Source of the DNA: CAIPAT01 sp041665605
GTDB lineage: Bacteria; Verrucomicrobiota; Lentisphaeria; Victivallales; Victivallaceae
Length of the DNA stretch: 64,000 bases
Direction: 5' to 3'
Assembly (NCBI GenBank): GCA_041665605.1
Contig: JBAYIO010000005.1
Coordinates: 1 to 64,000, forward strand
Made by a program: the position numbers and the translations under genes. The notes beneath the pieces are model-generated. The model was given only the letters and a program-made list of their open reading frames with translations, ran no database searches and was not told the origin of the DNA. Shown here one piece after another: positions 15,840 through 24,269 of the stretch (the first letter of the stretch is position 1; each line of letters begins with the position of its first letter).

Positions 15840-16590
15840 TCCATAAAGCGGCGCCTGGACATTCTGGACATAGCCTGAGTATCCAGGGGCCGCGAAAAAC
15901 TTTGCTTGCTCATGGAGCCTGGTCATTTTGGACACCCCGTTTCCAACCCCATAAGCCCCATTGTTCCGTTCCTGCGTCCAGCAGAATATAACGATTAACC
16001 GTCCGTTTTTGAACAACCACTCCGATACATTGGAGTGTTGTTGAGCATGACGGTTTTCAGTTTTCATAAACCACTCCGACACTTTGGATAGTCGTTGAGC
16101 ACCATATCAACATTTTGGACATTTTGGACATTTTGGACACATGGTGTGCAGCACACGTTCCTGGTGTAGCGATCCCCGTCCGGCACGGACGACACTACAA
16201 TAAAACCCGCACTCCGACACTTTGGATAGTCGTTGAGCACCATATCAACATTTTGGACATTTTGGACACATGGTGTGCAGCACACGTTCCTGGTGTAGCG
16301 ATCCCCGTCCGGCACGGACGACACTGCAATAAAACCCGCACTCCGACACTTTGGATAGTCGTTGAGCATAATGTTTTCCGGTGTAGCGCACCTGCTCTGC
16401 GGGAGAGGTTCCGATCCGCCGTCCGGCACTACAACAAAACCATTTTGGACAACCTGCACATTTTGGACACCGGCTCCGCACAACAATTTCGTAATTTGGG
16501 TACTATGGGTCTTACGTGCCATTTTGGACAGCCACTCCGATACTTTGGAGTGTCGTTGAGCAGAATACATTCTCTCACAAAGGCACAGAG
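15840..16590. repeat. Repeat array: palindrome units plus ATTTTGGACA half-sites
   Basis: Two long direct repeats, 16073-16210 (138 bp) and 16211-16339 (129 bp), are nearly identical and differ by one 9-bp ATTTTGGAC unit; a third partial copy starts at 16340. Each begins with CACTCCGACACTTTGGATAG followed by TCGTTGAGCA. Less decayed versions near 16019 and 16534 show the original stem, CACTCC...GGAGTG. About nine copies of TTTTGGACA lie here in one orientation. Frames across the array are open on the minus strand, but they translate only the repeats, so I see no gene. Confidence 0.85.
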
Positions 16591-16601
16591 GAAATACCAG
16601 C

Positions 16602-16683
16602 GTTAACAGGGATATACAGGATGAACAGTATTTTCTATTATAATTCATTGCTTATCCTGTCTATCCTGTCCATCCCTGTTAAC
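16602..16683. repeat. Inverted repeat of the ACAGGAT type
   Basis: The arm at 16602-16622 (GTTAACAGGGATATACAGGAT) pairs with 16663-16683 (ATCCTGTCCATCCCTGTTAA-), with a 40-bp AT-rich loop. It closes the repeat array and resembles intergenic repeats common in several phyla. Confidence 0.75.
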
Positions 16684-16727
16684 TTCTGATTTCCAGCTAT
16701 TCATATGTCGTTCCGCTTATTTTTTAA

Positions 16728-16790
16728 GTTATTAATATTCCGCTTCTATGGAGCTATCTTCTGATTTACCGATCCTCATTCTGACTCCTG
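16728..16790. repeat. Dispersed 63-bp repeat, copy 2 (inverted relative to copy 1)
   Basis: The reverse complement starts CAGGAGTCAGAATGAGG and ends AATATTAATAAC, matching 3873-3935 with a few substitutions. A partial extra copy (GCGGAACGACATATGAATAG on the minus strand) lies next to it at about 16694-16720. Confidence 0.75.
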
Positions 16791-16954
16791 TCCTTTTATA
16801 TATAGTGGATTTGTCACTCAATATGCAGGTAAATCGTTTTAAATAAAGTATTTAAATGCATCATTTCTCCGAAAAATTATCCGCCGGAGGCGTCATACGA
16901 AAACTGGGAACATCTTCACCGTGAAACTCGTGAAGATAAAATAAACAGCCTAAA

Positions 16955-17083
16955 AAAGTGCGCAGCAATTAGGTATCCCTCAAGCGATTGTCGAGTCTAT
17001 TGCGGGTGCTAATGCGGAGGTCTTGAAGAAATACTATAACCATATCTCAACCGACAGTCTAAAAAATGCAATGAAACTCCTTA
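16955..17083 (+). pseudogene. Tyrosine recombinase C-terminal relic
   Basis: One frame from about 16955 reads QQLGIPQAIVESIAGANAEV and then LKKYYNHISTDSLKNAMKLL. This fits the end of phage/Xer-type integrases, where GxxxxVVxxIxGHxxxxxTxxYxHIS carries the catalytic His and Tyr; here the Tyr of YNHIS is kept, but GHS has become GAN. The frame is closed by a stop just upstream and the rest of the gene is not visible. A MITE-like element starts directly after it at 17084. Confidence 0.55.
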
Positions 17084-17243
17084 GGAGCCGTACAAAAATA
17101 ACCTTTACATCTTCGCGATTCTCCCGGATGCCTTTGGGTTTGCCGGTTCGTTACATACCTTCAGATATGCGCCTCTCCGGCAATTCCCAAAATCACCTCG
17201 GGATATTTCGCGAAACTTGTAAGGTTTATTTCTTTACAGCTCC
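17084..17243 (-). mobile_element. MITE-like element, copy 1 (160 bp)
   Basis: Ends form imperfect terminal inverted repeats: GGAGCCGTACAAAAATAACC on the left and, read inward from the right, GGAGCTGTAAAGAAATAAAC. TTA stands immediately outside both ends (17081-17083 and 17244-17246), a probable target-site duplication. The middle carries a short hairpin (CATACCTTCAGATATG). The reverse complement shares its ends and its central GAGGCGCATA / GGTATGTAACGAA block with 51973-52116. It carries no transposase. Confidence 0.75.
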
Positions 17244-17246
17244 TTA

Positions 17247-17525
17247 ATTAAACCTATATAAAGATCTGAGAAAAATATTCAGCTTAACATTTTTCAAAAT
17301 TCTGACATGGGTAATTGGCCGGTCTTAGGCAACAGAGCGAGAAAAATTCAAAAAGTATTTTAGAAATTCAGGATTTGTTTTGAAAACGGCAGTTATTTTC
17401 TCACGTGAAAATTTTACAAAATATTTCAGATTTAATCATTTTTTCACATTGAAAAAACTGTCGGCAGTTTTAGATTAGCGTCAATATTTTTTGTAATCAA
17501 TCAATTGACCGGAAGGAGAATTATC
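17247..17525. other. AT-rich leader of the coiled-coil/SNF2 operon
   Basis: About 280 bases of AT-rich DNA without a gene. No clean -35/-10 pair is visible, though the region must hold the promoter for the genes from 17526. GGAAGGAG lies just before that ATG. Confidence 0.5.
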
Positions 17526-18557
17526 ATGGCTGCCGCAAAGACAGTACCGCAGGTGACTTTATCCAGTACCAAGAAAGAACTGATGGAAGCATATCTCGCC
17601 GCAAAAGAGGCATCGGAAAAGCGTTTACAGGAAGAGCTGAAGCCGGAAAAAGTCCGGGAGGAGCACCGGAAAGTCGAAACGATCAAAACTGCTGATACAA
17701 TTGCCGCCGAGGACGTAATGACGCACATCAGCTCCTTGAAGTCGGCGATTGCCAAAGAGCTGGGGGACCTTGCCGAAAAACTTGATGCCGAAGCGAATAA
17801 ATACCGCAAACTTCAGGAGGCTGTCGGCATCAAAGAGGATGAACTGAACCGGATATATGAAATTGACGCAGCCGCCTCGGCGCTGGCCGCGCTGGTGGAA
17901 GCTCACCGCCGGAAAAAACTTGAGTATGAAACGGAAGAGTCTGAGATGATTGCCGCGTTCGAGCGTCAGAAACAGGAATTCCAGGATGCCGCCAAAGAGG
18001 AGAAAGATGCTTTTGAGAAAGCCGGCAAACGCGCAAAGGAAGAGTTTGAGTACAACTGGAAGCGGGAGCAGGAGCAGAAACGCAACGCGCTGAAAGACGA
18101 GCTGGCTGCGCTGGAAAAACAAATATCGCAAAAAGAGACCGCATTCGATCAAGCTGTGGCGGAACGCGAGGCTGTTCTGGCGCAGCGCGACGGCGAACTC
18201 TCTGAACGCGAAAAGATACTCGCCGAACTGCAAAGTAAAGTTGACGCATTTCCTGAAACGCTGGAAAATGCTGTGGCGAAAGCCGTCAAGGAGACCGCGG
18301 TCAAACTGCAATCCGAGTTCGGCATGAAAGAAGCGCTGCTTAATAAAGGTTTTGAAGGCGACCGCAACGTTTACGAAGCGCGCATCAAGGGGCTGGAGTC
18401 TACAGTAACCTCCCAGGCGCGGCAGATTGAAGAGATATCCAGCCGTCAGGAGAAAGCCTACGAGAAAGTACAGGATATCGCTGCCCGCGCAGTCGCAGGC
18501 GCCGCCAGCCGTTTTACCGTCCCGGCGCAGTCAGGAAATGCTCCGGAACAGAAATAA
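17526..18557 (+). CDS. Long coiled-coil protein upstream of the SNF2 helicase
   Basis: A 343-residue, very hydrophilic, Glu/Lys/Ala-rich protein that starts MAAAKTVPQVTLSSTKKELM. Residues about 110-330 have continuous heptad-like coiled coil (for example KQEFQDAAKEEKDAFEKAGK), and there is no signal peptide, membrane segment or enzyme motif. The ATG is chosen over an upstream TTG because GGAAGGAG fits it. It ends 15 bp before the SWIM/SNF2 gene in the same direction, so the two form an operon. I infer a structural or clamp-like partner for the helicase; I do not recognise the family. Confidence 0.75.
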   Translation: MAAAKTVPQVTLSSTKKELMEAYLAAKEASEKRLQEELKPEKVREEHRKVETIKTADTIAAEDVMTHISSLKSAIAKELGDLAEKLDAEANKYRKLQEAVGIKEDELNRIYEIDAAASALAALVEAHRRKKLEYETEESEMIAAFERQKQEFQDAAKEEKDAFEKAGKRAKEEFEYNWKREQEQKRNALKDELAALEKQISQKETAFDQAVAEREAVLAQRDGELSEREKILAELQSKVDAFPETLENAVAKAVKETAVKLQSEFGMKEALLNKGFEGDRNVYEARIKGLESTVTSQARQIEEISSRQEKAYEKVQDIAARAVAGAASRFTVPAQSGNAPEQK

Positions 18558-18572
18558 GAATATTGAGCAAGC

Positions 18573-21380
18573 ATGAAAACCATTGCAAAAAAAGTTCCGA
18601 AAGTTGCCGGCAGGCCGAAAAAAGCACATTCAAGCTGGAAGACGACTGACGACTACGAGATCGAACTGCGCCGCCGCCGCATGAAGGAAGAACCGATGCG
18701 CGTTACGCCGGCCGCCGCCGGGAAAAGTCTGTTCAAGGACTATCTGGTATCGCGTCCGGACGGCGATCACGCCGTCGAGTATCTGGTGGAATTGCGGTCA
18801 TTGACGGAACCAGTCAACACCTGCACCTGCCCCGATTTCCGCAAGAACTTCCTCGGAACCTGCAAGCATATTGAAAAGGTTAAAGCGCAGTTGTCCGGGG
18901 CGAAGACGGTTGTTTCGCCGTATGTTGAGATTTTTATGGACCGCAGTCCGTGGCGGCCGTTGGCGCGGATACCGGAAAATAATGCCGCGGCCGGTTTTAT
19001 GCATCGTTATCTGGCGGTGAACGGTGAATTCAAAACTCCGGAAGCCGATACTCTGCAGGTGCTGCTGCGTGACTTGGAACAGGCTGACGATGCGATTCGC
19101 ACTGGAATCAGGGTATCCGCCGAAGTGCGCAAATATGTATGCCGCCAGTTGGAGAAAAAGCAGTCGGCCCAGTGGCGCGAGGAGTACCGCCGGCAGTTCA
19201 GCGAAAGTAACGGTCAAGCGTCGTTTCTGCGTCATGCCCTCTATGACTATCAAATCGAGGGGATGCTGCATCTGGCGTTTAACGGCCGCGCATTGCTGGC
19301 CGATGAAATGGGGCTGGGCAAGACCGTGCAGGCCATTGCCGCCGCTGCTTTGCTGAAAGAATGTTTTGCGGTCAAACGGGTGCTGGTGGTCACGCCGGCC
19401 TCGCTTAAAAGCGAATGGGAAGAGCAGATTCGCAAATTTACCGCATTGCCGGCGGAGACGGTGTATGGCGCCCGTAAGCAGCGGCTGGAGAAATACCGCA
19501 ACAGTCAGGCGTTTTTCCTGCTGGTCAACTACGAGCAGGTGATGATAGATTATGAAGACATCAACAGCGACTTCCAGCCGGAACTGGTAATTCTTGACGA
19601 AGCGCAGCGGATCAAGAACTGGAAGACCAAGACCGCCGACCGCCTGAAGCGGCTGAATTTGCGCTTTGCTTTTGTTCTCACCGGTACGCCGATCGAAAAT
19701 AAAATTGACGAACTGTATTCTCTGGTGGAGTTCGTCGAGCCTTCGCTGTTCGGCAGCCTGTTCCGCTTTAATCGCCGGTTCTACAGCTTTGATGAGGACG
19801 GCAAGATCACAGGGCTGAAAAATCTCCGAGAACTGCACGAACTGGTAAAACCGGTTATGCTGCGTCGGCGCAAGGACGAGATCAGTGAGCAGTTGCCCGA
19901 GCGCATAGACAACAATTATTTTGTGCCGATGACGGCGGAACAGGGCAAACGCTACGCCGATTATGAAAGCATTGTGGTGAGGCTGGCGGCAATGGCGCAG
20001 CGGCGTCCGCTCACCCCGGAAGAGTTCGACCGCCTCCAACTGGCGCTTTCCTGTATGCGGATGCTTTGCGACAGCGTTTATATTCTCGACCGGAAAATTA
20101 CTGAATCTCCGAAAGTCGATGAATTAATGCGTATTCTTGAAGATATCTGGGAAGATGACGCCGGGCGCAAAATTATCGTCTTTTCCGAATGGGTGGGGAT
20201 GCTCGACCTGATTGTGGCTGAACTGGAAAAACGCGGCATCGCTTTTGCGCTCCATACCGGCAAAGTCAATCAGATTAAGCGGCGCAAAGAGATCAACCGG
20301 TTTAAAGACGATCTTGAATGCCGTTTGTTTCTTTCCTCCGATTCCGGCAGCGTGGGATTGAATTTGCAGGCCGCCAGCGTGGTTGTTAATCTCGATCTGC
20401 CCTGGAATCCGGCTAAACTTGAGCAGCGCATTGCCCGCGCCTGGCGCAAACATCAGAAAAACACCGTCAATGTCATCAATCTGGTTGCTGAAAACACCAT
20501 CGAACACCGGATGCTGGCAACGCTCGACTTTAAAAAAGGTCTGTCTGACGCCGTTCTTGATGCTCGCGGCGATTTTTCCGACTTTGAAAAACCGAATGCC
20601 AAAAATGCTTTCCTGGAACGCCTTGGCTCAATTATGGCGTCAAAGGTAATGGTGCAGCCTGAAGAGACGCCGGTTGCGGAACCTGCGGTACTGCCGCCGG
20701 TTGAACAATTGGCGCAGGAAGTACGTCTTAATCCTGAAGGCCTTAATCTTTGTCAGGTAGGATACGACAAGGAGACCGGCCGCGTCAAATCCGTTTTTGC
20801 CGTCGGTTCAGCCGGAAATACGGATAAGCTGAAGCAGCAGGTGGAAAAGACGCACGGGCAGAGTATGACTTCTGAACAGATGCTGGTGATTTCGACGGAA
20901 AATTATGCCTTGCTGCAGCAGTTGGAAAAAATGGGTATCATCACCATCAATACCCGGGATATGGCTAAAGTATTTGAATCCGAAAGCGCGGCGCCGCCGC
21001 GTCCGTCCGACCGTGACCGCCGGCTGGCTTTGAGTCGTCCGGCGCTGGCCGCCGCCGAACGTCAACTGAAAATGGCATCGGTATTGCATGCAGGAGGCTT
21101 TGCGGCTGAGGCCGCCTCGCCGGCCATCCAGGCAGTCCTGACAGCCGCCGGCGCACTCTATGTCCACTCGATAGCGGAAGTTCCGGAAAAAGCTCCGGCG
21201 CAATTTGCCGCCGAGATGTTCAAAGCCGTCAGCAGCGCTGCCGGGATCGAACGCAAGCATCTGCTGTTATTGCAGCTTTGCCTGCATGAAGTTCCGGAGG
21301 CGGACGATGGCATAACCGATGACGCCGCCGGATTTGTCGCCGCTGTTGCCGAATTCGTCAATCGTCAGGCCATTACTTGA
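18573..21380 (+). CDS. SWIM zinc-finger SNF2-family helicase/translocase
   Basis: A 935-residue protein. The N-terminus has a SWIM finger, CxC-x10-CxH (C84, C86, C97, H99: CTCPDFRKNFLGTCKH). The SNF2 core follows: Walker A DEMGLGKT (K250), DEAQ box at 342-345, LTGTPIENK, then the helicase C-terminal part with VFSEWVGMLDLIVAEL and LPWNPAKLEQRIARAWR. It would be a DNA-dependent ATP-driven translocase. The last 130 residues are helical (AERQLKMASVLHAGGFAAEAASPAI) and look like a four-helix bundle reminiscent of HEPN domains, which is only a visual impression. Its neighbours are the coiled-coil gene and a SEC-C gene, which could be a chromatin/repair or defence module. Confidence 0.88.
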   Translation: MKTIAKKVPKVAGRPKKAHSSWKTTDDYEIELRRRRMKEEPMRVTPAAAGKSLFKDYLVSRPDGDHAVEYLVELRSLTEPVNTCTCPDFRKNFLGTCKHIEKVKAQLSGAKTVVSPYVEIFMDRSPWRPLARIPENNAAAGFMHRYLAVNGEFKTPEADTLQVLLRDLEQADDAIRTGIRVSAEVRKYVCRQLEKKQSAQWREEYRRQFSESNGQASFLRHALYDYQIEGMLHLAFNGRALLADEMGLGKTVQAIAAAALLKECFAVKRVLVVTPASLKSEWEEQIRKFTALPAETVYGARKQRLEKYRNSQAFFLLVNYEQVMIDYEDINSDFQPELVILDEAQRIKNWKTKTADRLKRLNLRFAFVLTGTPIENKIDELYSLVEFVEPSLFGSLFRFNRRFYSFDEDGKITGLKNLRELHELVKPVMLRRRKDEISEQLPERIDNNYFVPMTAEQGKRYADYESIVVRLAAMAQRRPLTPEEFDRLQLALSCMRMLCDSVYILDRKITESPKVDELMRILEDIWEDDAGRKIIVFSEWVGMLDLIVAELEKRGIAFALHTGKVNQIKRRKEINRFKDDLECRLFLSSDSGSVGLNLQAASVVVNLDLPWNPAKLEQRIARAWRKHQKNTVNVINLVAENTIEHRMLATLDFKKGLSDAVLDARGDFSDFEKPNAKNAFLERLGSIMASKVMVQPEETPVAEPAVLPPVEQLAQEVRLNPEGLNLCQVGYDKETGRVKSVFAVGSAGNTDKLKQQVEKTHGQSMTSEQMLVISTENYALLQQLEKMGIITINTRDMAKVFESESAAPPRPSDRDRRLALSRPALAAAERQLKMASVLHAGGFAAEAASPAIQAVLTAAGALYVHSIAEVPEKAPAQFAAEMFKAVSSAAGIERKHLLLLQLCLHEVPEADDGITDDAAGFVAAVAEFVNRQAIT

Positions 21381-21478
21381 AGAGACCATAAGCTGATTTT
21401 CAATTAAAAATCACCGTCGTTAGATGCAGCGGCTGAAATAAAGCGAAGACGCTAAATGTTTCGCCGGAAAGGATGGAA

Positions 21479-21859
21479 ATGTCAGTTAGTCGTAATGAAC
21501 CATGCCCGTGCGGGAGTGGAAAGAAATATAAGAAGTGCTGCCTCAACGTGAAGTCTGCAGCGGAGTCGCCATCACGTTTCCGGTTTGAATCCGGAAGTTA
21601 CGGCGGTCCCGGCCGGCAATACATGCCGTCCATAATCAGTTACGAACAGATTACTCCAGAAAAGTGGAGTGAACATTTCTGCCTGGTCAACCCGGTTCAA
21701 TGCTTTGATTCCGGAGATAAGGCGTCGGCTTTGGCCGAAGCCGATCTGAATGATGCGTCAGCAGCCAAGTCTGACAGCGGATCAGACGAGGATTTCGCAA
21801 TGAGTCTCAAGAACAAGGGATACATGAAGGTGGATAATTTTCGGAGAGCAGTAAATTGA
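21479..21859 (+). CDS. SEC-C motif protein
   Basis: A 126-residue protein beginning with the SEC-C zinc motif, CPCGSGKKYKKCC, at residues 8-20, as found at the end of SecA and in many small accessory proteins. The remainder (YMPSIISYEQITPEKWSEHF and an acidic C-terminus) is not recognised. ATG 21479 is preferred over 21473 because GGAAAGGA lies about 6 bases before it. It follows the SNF2 helicase by 98 bp in the same direction and may belong to that operon. Confidence 0.75.
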   Translation: MSVSRNEPCPCGSGKKYKKCCLNVKSAAESPSRFRFESGSYGGPGRQYMPSIISYEQITPEKWSEHFCLVNPVQCFDSGDKASALAEADLNDASAAKSDSGSDEDFAMSLKNKGYMKVDNFRRAVN

Positions 21860-22105
21860 GCAGTAATTACAGCATATTGCCGTGTGGCGTAAAAGCTCAA
21901 TTAATTCAATGATCAGCTACGCGTGAAGTTGATTATCCCTGCATCAAAGTTCAATATTGATCCGGCTTTACCCGATGATTTTCTCGTTACGAAGTCCTCA
22001 TTCCGACAGACTGCCGGGCCGCATAACTGATTCTTTTATCGCTGCCGGCGCTGACATGTTTTCCGCTGGTATTGGTACTTTTTTGTTATTTTCTTAATTT
22101 ACATA
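21860..22105. other. Gene-free stretch before the 22.1-kb promoter
   Basis: About 250 bases upstream of the promoter, 325 bases in all between genes. No open frame with a start and no repeat was recognised. Confidence 0.5.
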
Positions 22106-22153
22106 TTGACAAAAACAGAGATTTAATATATAATAACATTGGACAGTGTCCAA
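22106..22153 (+). promoter_or_regulatory. Consensus sigma70 promoter with a perfect 15-bp palindromic operator
   Basis: TTGACA (22106-22111), 17 bases, TATAAT (22129-22134): both hexamers are perfect. From 22139 to 22153 lies TTGGACAGTGTCCAA, a perfect palindrome around a central G that would cover the transcription start, a classic repressor site. It drives the gene at 22186 and probably the whole 22.2-28.2 kb block. The convergent GntR/LacI-like gene at 28189-29256 is the nearest candidate repressor. The half-site TTGGACA also recurs in the repeat arrays at 2.5 and 16 kb. Confidence 0.85.
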
Positions 22154-22185
22154 AAATAAAGCAATTGACCAAAACGGCGGATTTT

Positions 22186-23463
22186 ATGAATGGTAAAAGC
22201 ACAGTAATCACACTTTCAGCGCTGATGTTGTTTTTTTGCATTACGCTGGTTTCAACGGCGTCTGACGGTTTTTTCGCTTCCGGTCCGGATCGCGGCGCCG
22301 CCCTGCCGGCAGATAAAGTTTATCCTGCCGGACGGATTTTTCCATATACCGGTTTTTCGCCGAAAAACGTAGAGGAAACTAAGCAGCGGAAGTTCACGCT
22401 GGCCGGTCCGGCTTACGGCAAAGGGATTGAAATTCTGATGCGGCAGGCTGCGGAAGCCAAAATGCCGGTCATCTTTTCATTGGATATTAATTACAAGGGT
22501 AAAATTCTGAAAAAAGAGGATCTGGCGGAAAAGGCGATTGACTGGAACGCGATTACAGACGACATCACCCGTCAGGTAAAGACCGCCGCCGCCGACAAAT
22601 CAATCGCCTGGTGGTATCTCACCCCGGAAGAGCTGCGCTGGTGGATTCCCAATGAGATAAAATATTTGGAGCTGGCGTACAAGGCGATTAAAGCTGCCGA
22701 CCCGGACAAACGCCCGGTATGGATGTATTCCCCCTGTCACCGCAATGATGAAGCCATGGCGAAGGAAGCACGGTTTCAGGACATCGTCGGCAAAGGCACG
22801 TATGTCAATTACGCCGGACAGAAAGATTCAAGAGTCTGGGTGCGCTGGAGTATTGAGCAGGAAATAAGCGCCATCCGCCTGGCGGATAAGAAAGACGCGT
22901 TTCCGATTCTGGTGCCTGAAATGTTTCAGGAGCCTGCGGCGGAAGAAAAAGCCATGATCCCGCAATGGGTCAGGCATGACGTTTATCTCGGACTGGTTTC
23001 CGGAGCCAAAGGCATAGCTGTCTTTTCATTATGGGCGCGTCCGAAATTCCCGTCGCATCCGGTATATTATGAAACATATTGCAAGGTTGCCGAGGAACTT
23101 AACGGCGCTGCCGGACTCGGACAGGTTTTCCTGTTTGGCGAGCCGAAAAATGACATTCAGATGAAGATTGCCGGCGGACCGGCGACAGTCAATTGCAAAC
23201 TTAAAATAAAAAAAGTGGAGACCTTCACCTATCCGGCAGTGGCGTTTGCGAATATCGCGTATGGCAATAAACGGTATCTGATCGCAGTGAATTCCGCCAG
23301 CAGCAATTTGACGGCTGAATTCACAGGCTTTCCCGAAACAGGAATTGCGGCGGTAAACGCCTTCTCTGGAAAGGCGGCGGAAATTCCGTTGAACGGTATT
23401 TTAAAACTTGAGCTTAAGCCTTATGAAGTCATCGGCCTGGTCTTTTCTTCAACTGAAAAATAA
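22186..23463 (+). CDS. Secreted hypothetical protein, probable glycoside-hydrolase-like, paralogue 1
   Basis: A 425-residue protein with an N-terminal signal peptide (MNGKSTVITLSALMLFFCIT). The body alternates strand and helix as in TIM barrels and ends in a beta-sandwich-like part. Paired motifs shared with the gene at 24270 are AWWYLTPEELRWW, ADPDKRPVWMYSP, GKGTYVNY and RWSIEQEISAIRLA; the conserved Glu residues in PEEL and in LVPEMFQEP could be catalytic. No CAZy family is recognised with confidence. ATG 22186 follows the 22.1-kb promoter; the ribosome-binding site is weak. Confidence 0.7.
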   Translation: MNGKSTVITLSALMLFFCITLVSTASDGFFASGPDRGAALPADKVYPAGRIFPYTGFSPKNVEETKQRKFTLAGPAYGKGIEILMRQAAEAKMPVIFSLDINYKGKILKKEDLAEKAIDWNAITDDITRQVKTAAADKSIAWWYLTPEELRWWIPNEIKYLELAYKAIKAADPDKRPVWMYSPCHRNDEAMAKEARFQDIVGKGTYVNYAGQKDSRVWVRWSIEQEISAIRLADKKDAFPILVPEMFQEPAAEEKAMIPQWVRHDVYLGLVSGAKGIAVFSLWARPKFPSHPVYYETYCKVAEELNGAAGLGQVFLFGEPKNDIQMKIAGGPATVNCKLKIKKVETFTYPAVAFANIAYGNKRYLIAVNSASSNLTAEFTGFPETGIAAVNAFSGKAAEIPLNGILKLELKPYEVIGLVFSSTEK

Positions 23464-23499
23464 TTGTTAAAATCAACCAAAATTATGGGGGTAAAAAAG

Positions 23500-24234
23500 A
23501 TGAAAACAACAGTAATCAACGGGAATCCTGGAAGGCGTTTTTTCACACTCATTGAACTCCTCGTGGTGATCGCGATCATCGCGATCCTCGCGGCAATGCT
23601 GCTTCCGGCGTTGAATAAAGCCAGGGAAAAGGCCAAGGCGATCAAGTGCCTCAGCAATCAGAAACAGATAGGCACCGCGATCACAATGTATCTGGACAGT
23701 AATAATCAGTTTTTCTACAGTCCCTCCGTTGCAACGGCATCCGAAGCGGGCGATCCGGCAAACGGCATGAACGTGATGTGGTCGGTACGTTTGAAGTTAG
23801 ATAAATATCTGCCGACATATAATATCTTCTACTGTCCGACAAATACGATCACCAATGACCTTAATTGTTCATACGGTTCATTCTATACAATAGTATCACC
23901 GAATTATCCGAATTACCCGGCAGTCTCAATGAAAAATCAGAAATATGCCAAAGTCGGATTTTCGAAGCTTGCATTAATCGGATGTTCATGGAGTGTCAGC
24001 ACACAAAAACAGTGTTACAGAATGATTTTCAGCGGCGACATTACCAGCGAACCTTACGGCCGGCCTTTTTTGACCCATGCCAATCAGGTGGATCTGCTGT
24101 TTGCTGACGGGCATGCGGCAGCAAAAGGCATCAATGAACTTAAGCCGCTATATTGTCCGCAGATTTATCTTACCAATCCTGTAAATATCGGGTCCGCCGC
24201 GGACAGAAGCGGTTCATTTTATTACAAGCTTTAA
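23500..24234 (+). CDS. Pseudopilin-like protein with H-X9-DG motif (DUF1559 type)
   Basis: A 244-residue protein. The prepilin-like N-terminus FFTLIELLVVIAIIAILAAM forms the membrane helix, followed by LLPALNKAREKAKAIKCLSN. The H-X9-DG motif is exact: H, nine residues (ANQVDLLFA), DG. The residue before the Phe at the expected cleavage point is not Gly (RRFFTL), so processing by a standard prepilin peptidase is uncertain. ATG 23500 is favoured by GGGGGT about 9 bases upstream. It lies between two paralogous secreted proteins in one operon, so it is probably a surface or secretion-associated component of the locus. Confidence 0.85.
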   Translation: MKTTVINGNPGRRFFTLIELLVVIAIIAILAAMLLPALNKAREKAKAIKCLSNQKQIGTAITMYLDSNNQFFYSPSVATASEAGDPANGMNVMWSVRLKLDKYLPTYNIFYCPTNTITNDLNCSYGSFYTIVSPNYPNYPAVSMKNQKYAKVGFSKLALIGCSWSVSTQKQCYRMIFSGDITSEPYGRPFLTHANQVDLLFADGHAAAKGINELKPLYCPQIYLTNPVNIGSAADRSGSFYYKL

Positions 24235-24269
24235 CCAAAACGGCCAATGCAATTTTATCTGGAGCAAAT

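Noticed and set aside
16073..16590. CRISPR-like array at the 16-kb repeats
   Set aside because: The repeats are over 120 bp, adjoining, without unique spacers of equal size, and no cas genes are present.
16064..16648. 195-codon minus-strand frame over the 16-kb repeats
   Set aside because: Its sequence is the translation of the direct repeats (QNVQNV and KVSEW units) and changes with repeat number; no domain or start context.
18798..20039. 413-codon minus-strand frame within the SNF2 helicase
   Set aside because: Same reason: antisense shadow of a gene with an unmistakable SNF2 core.
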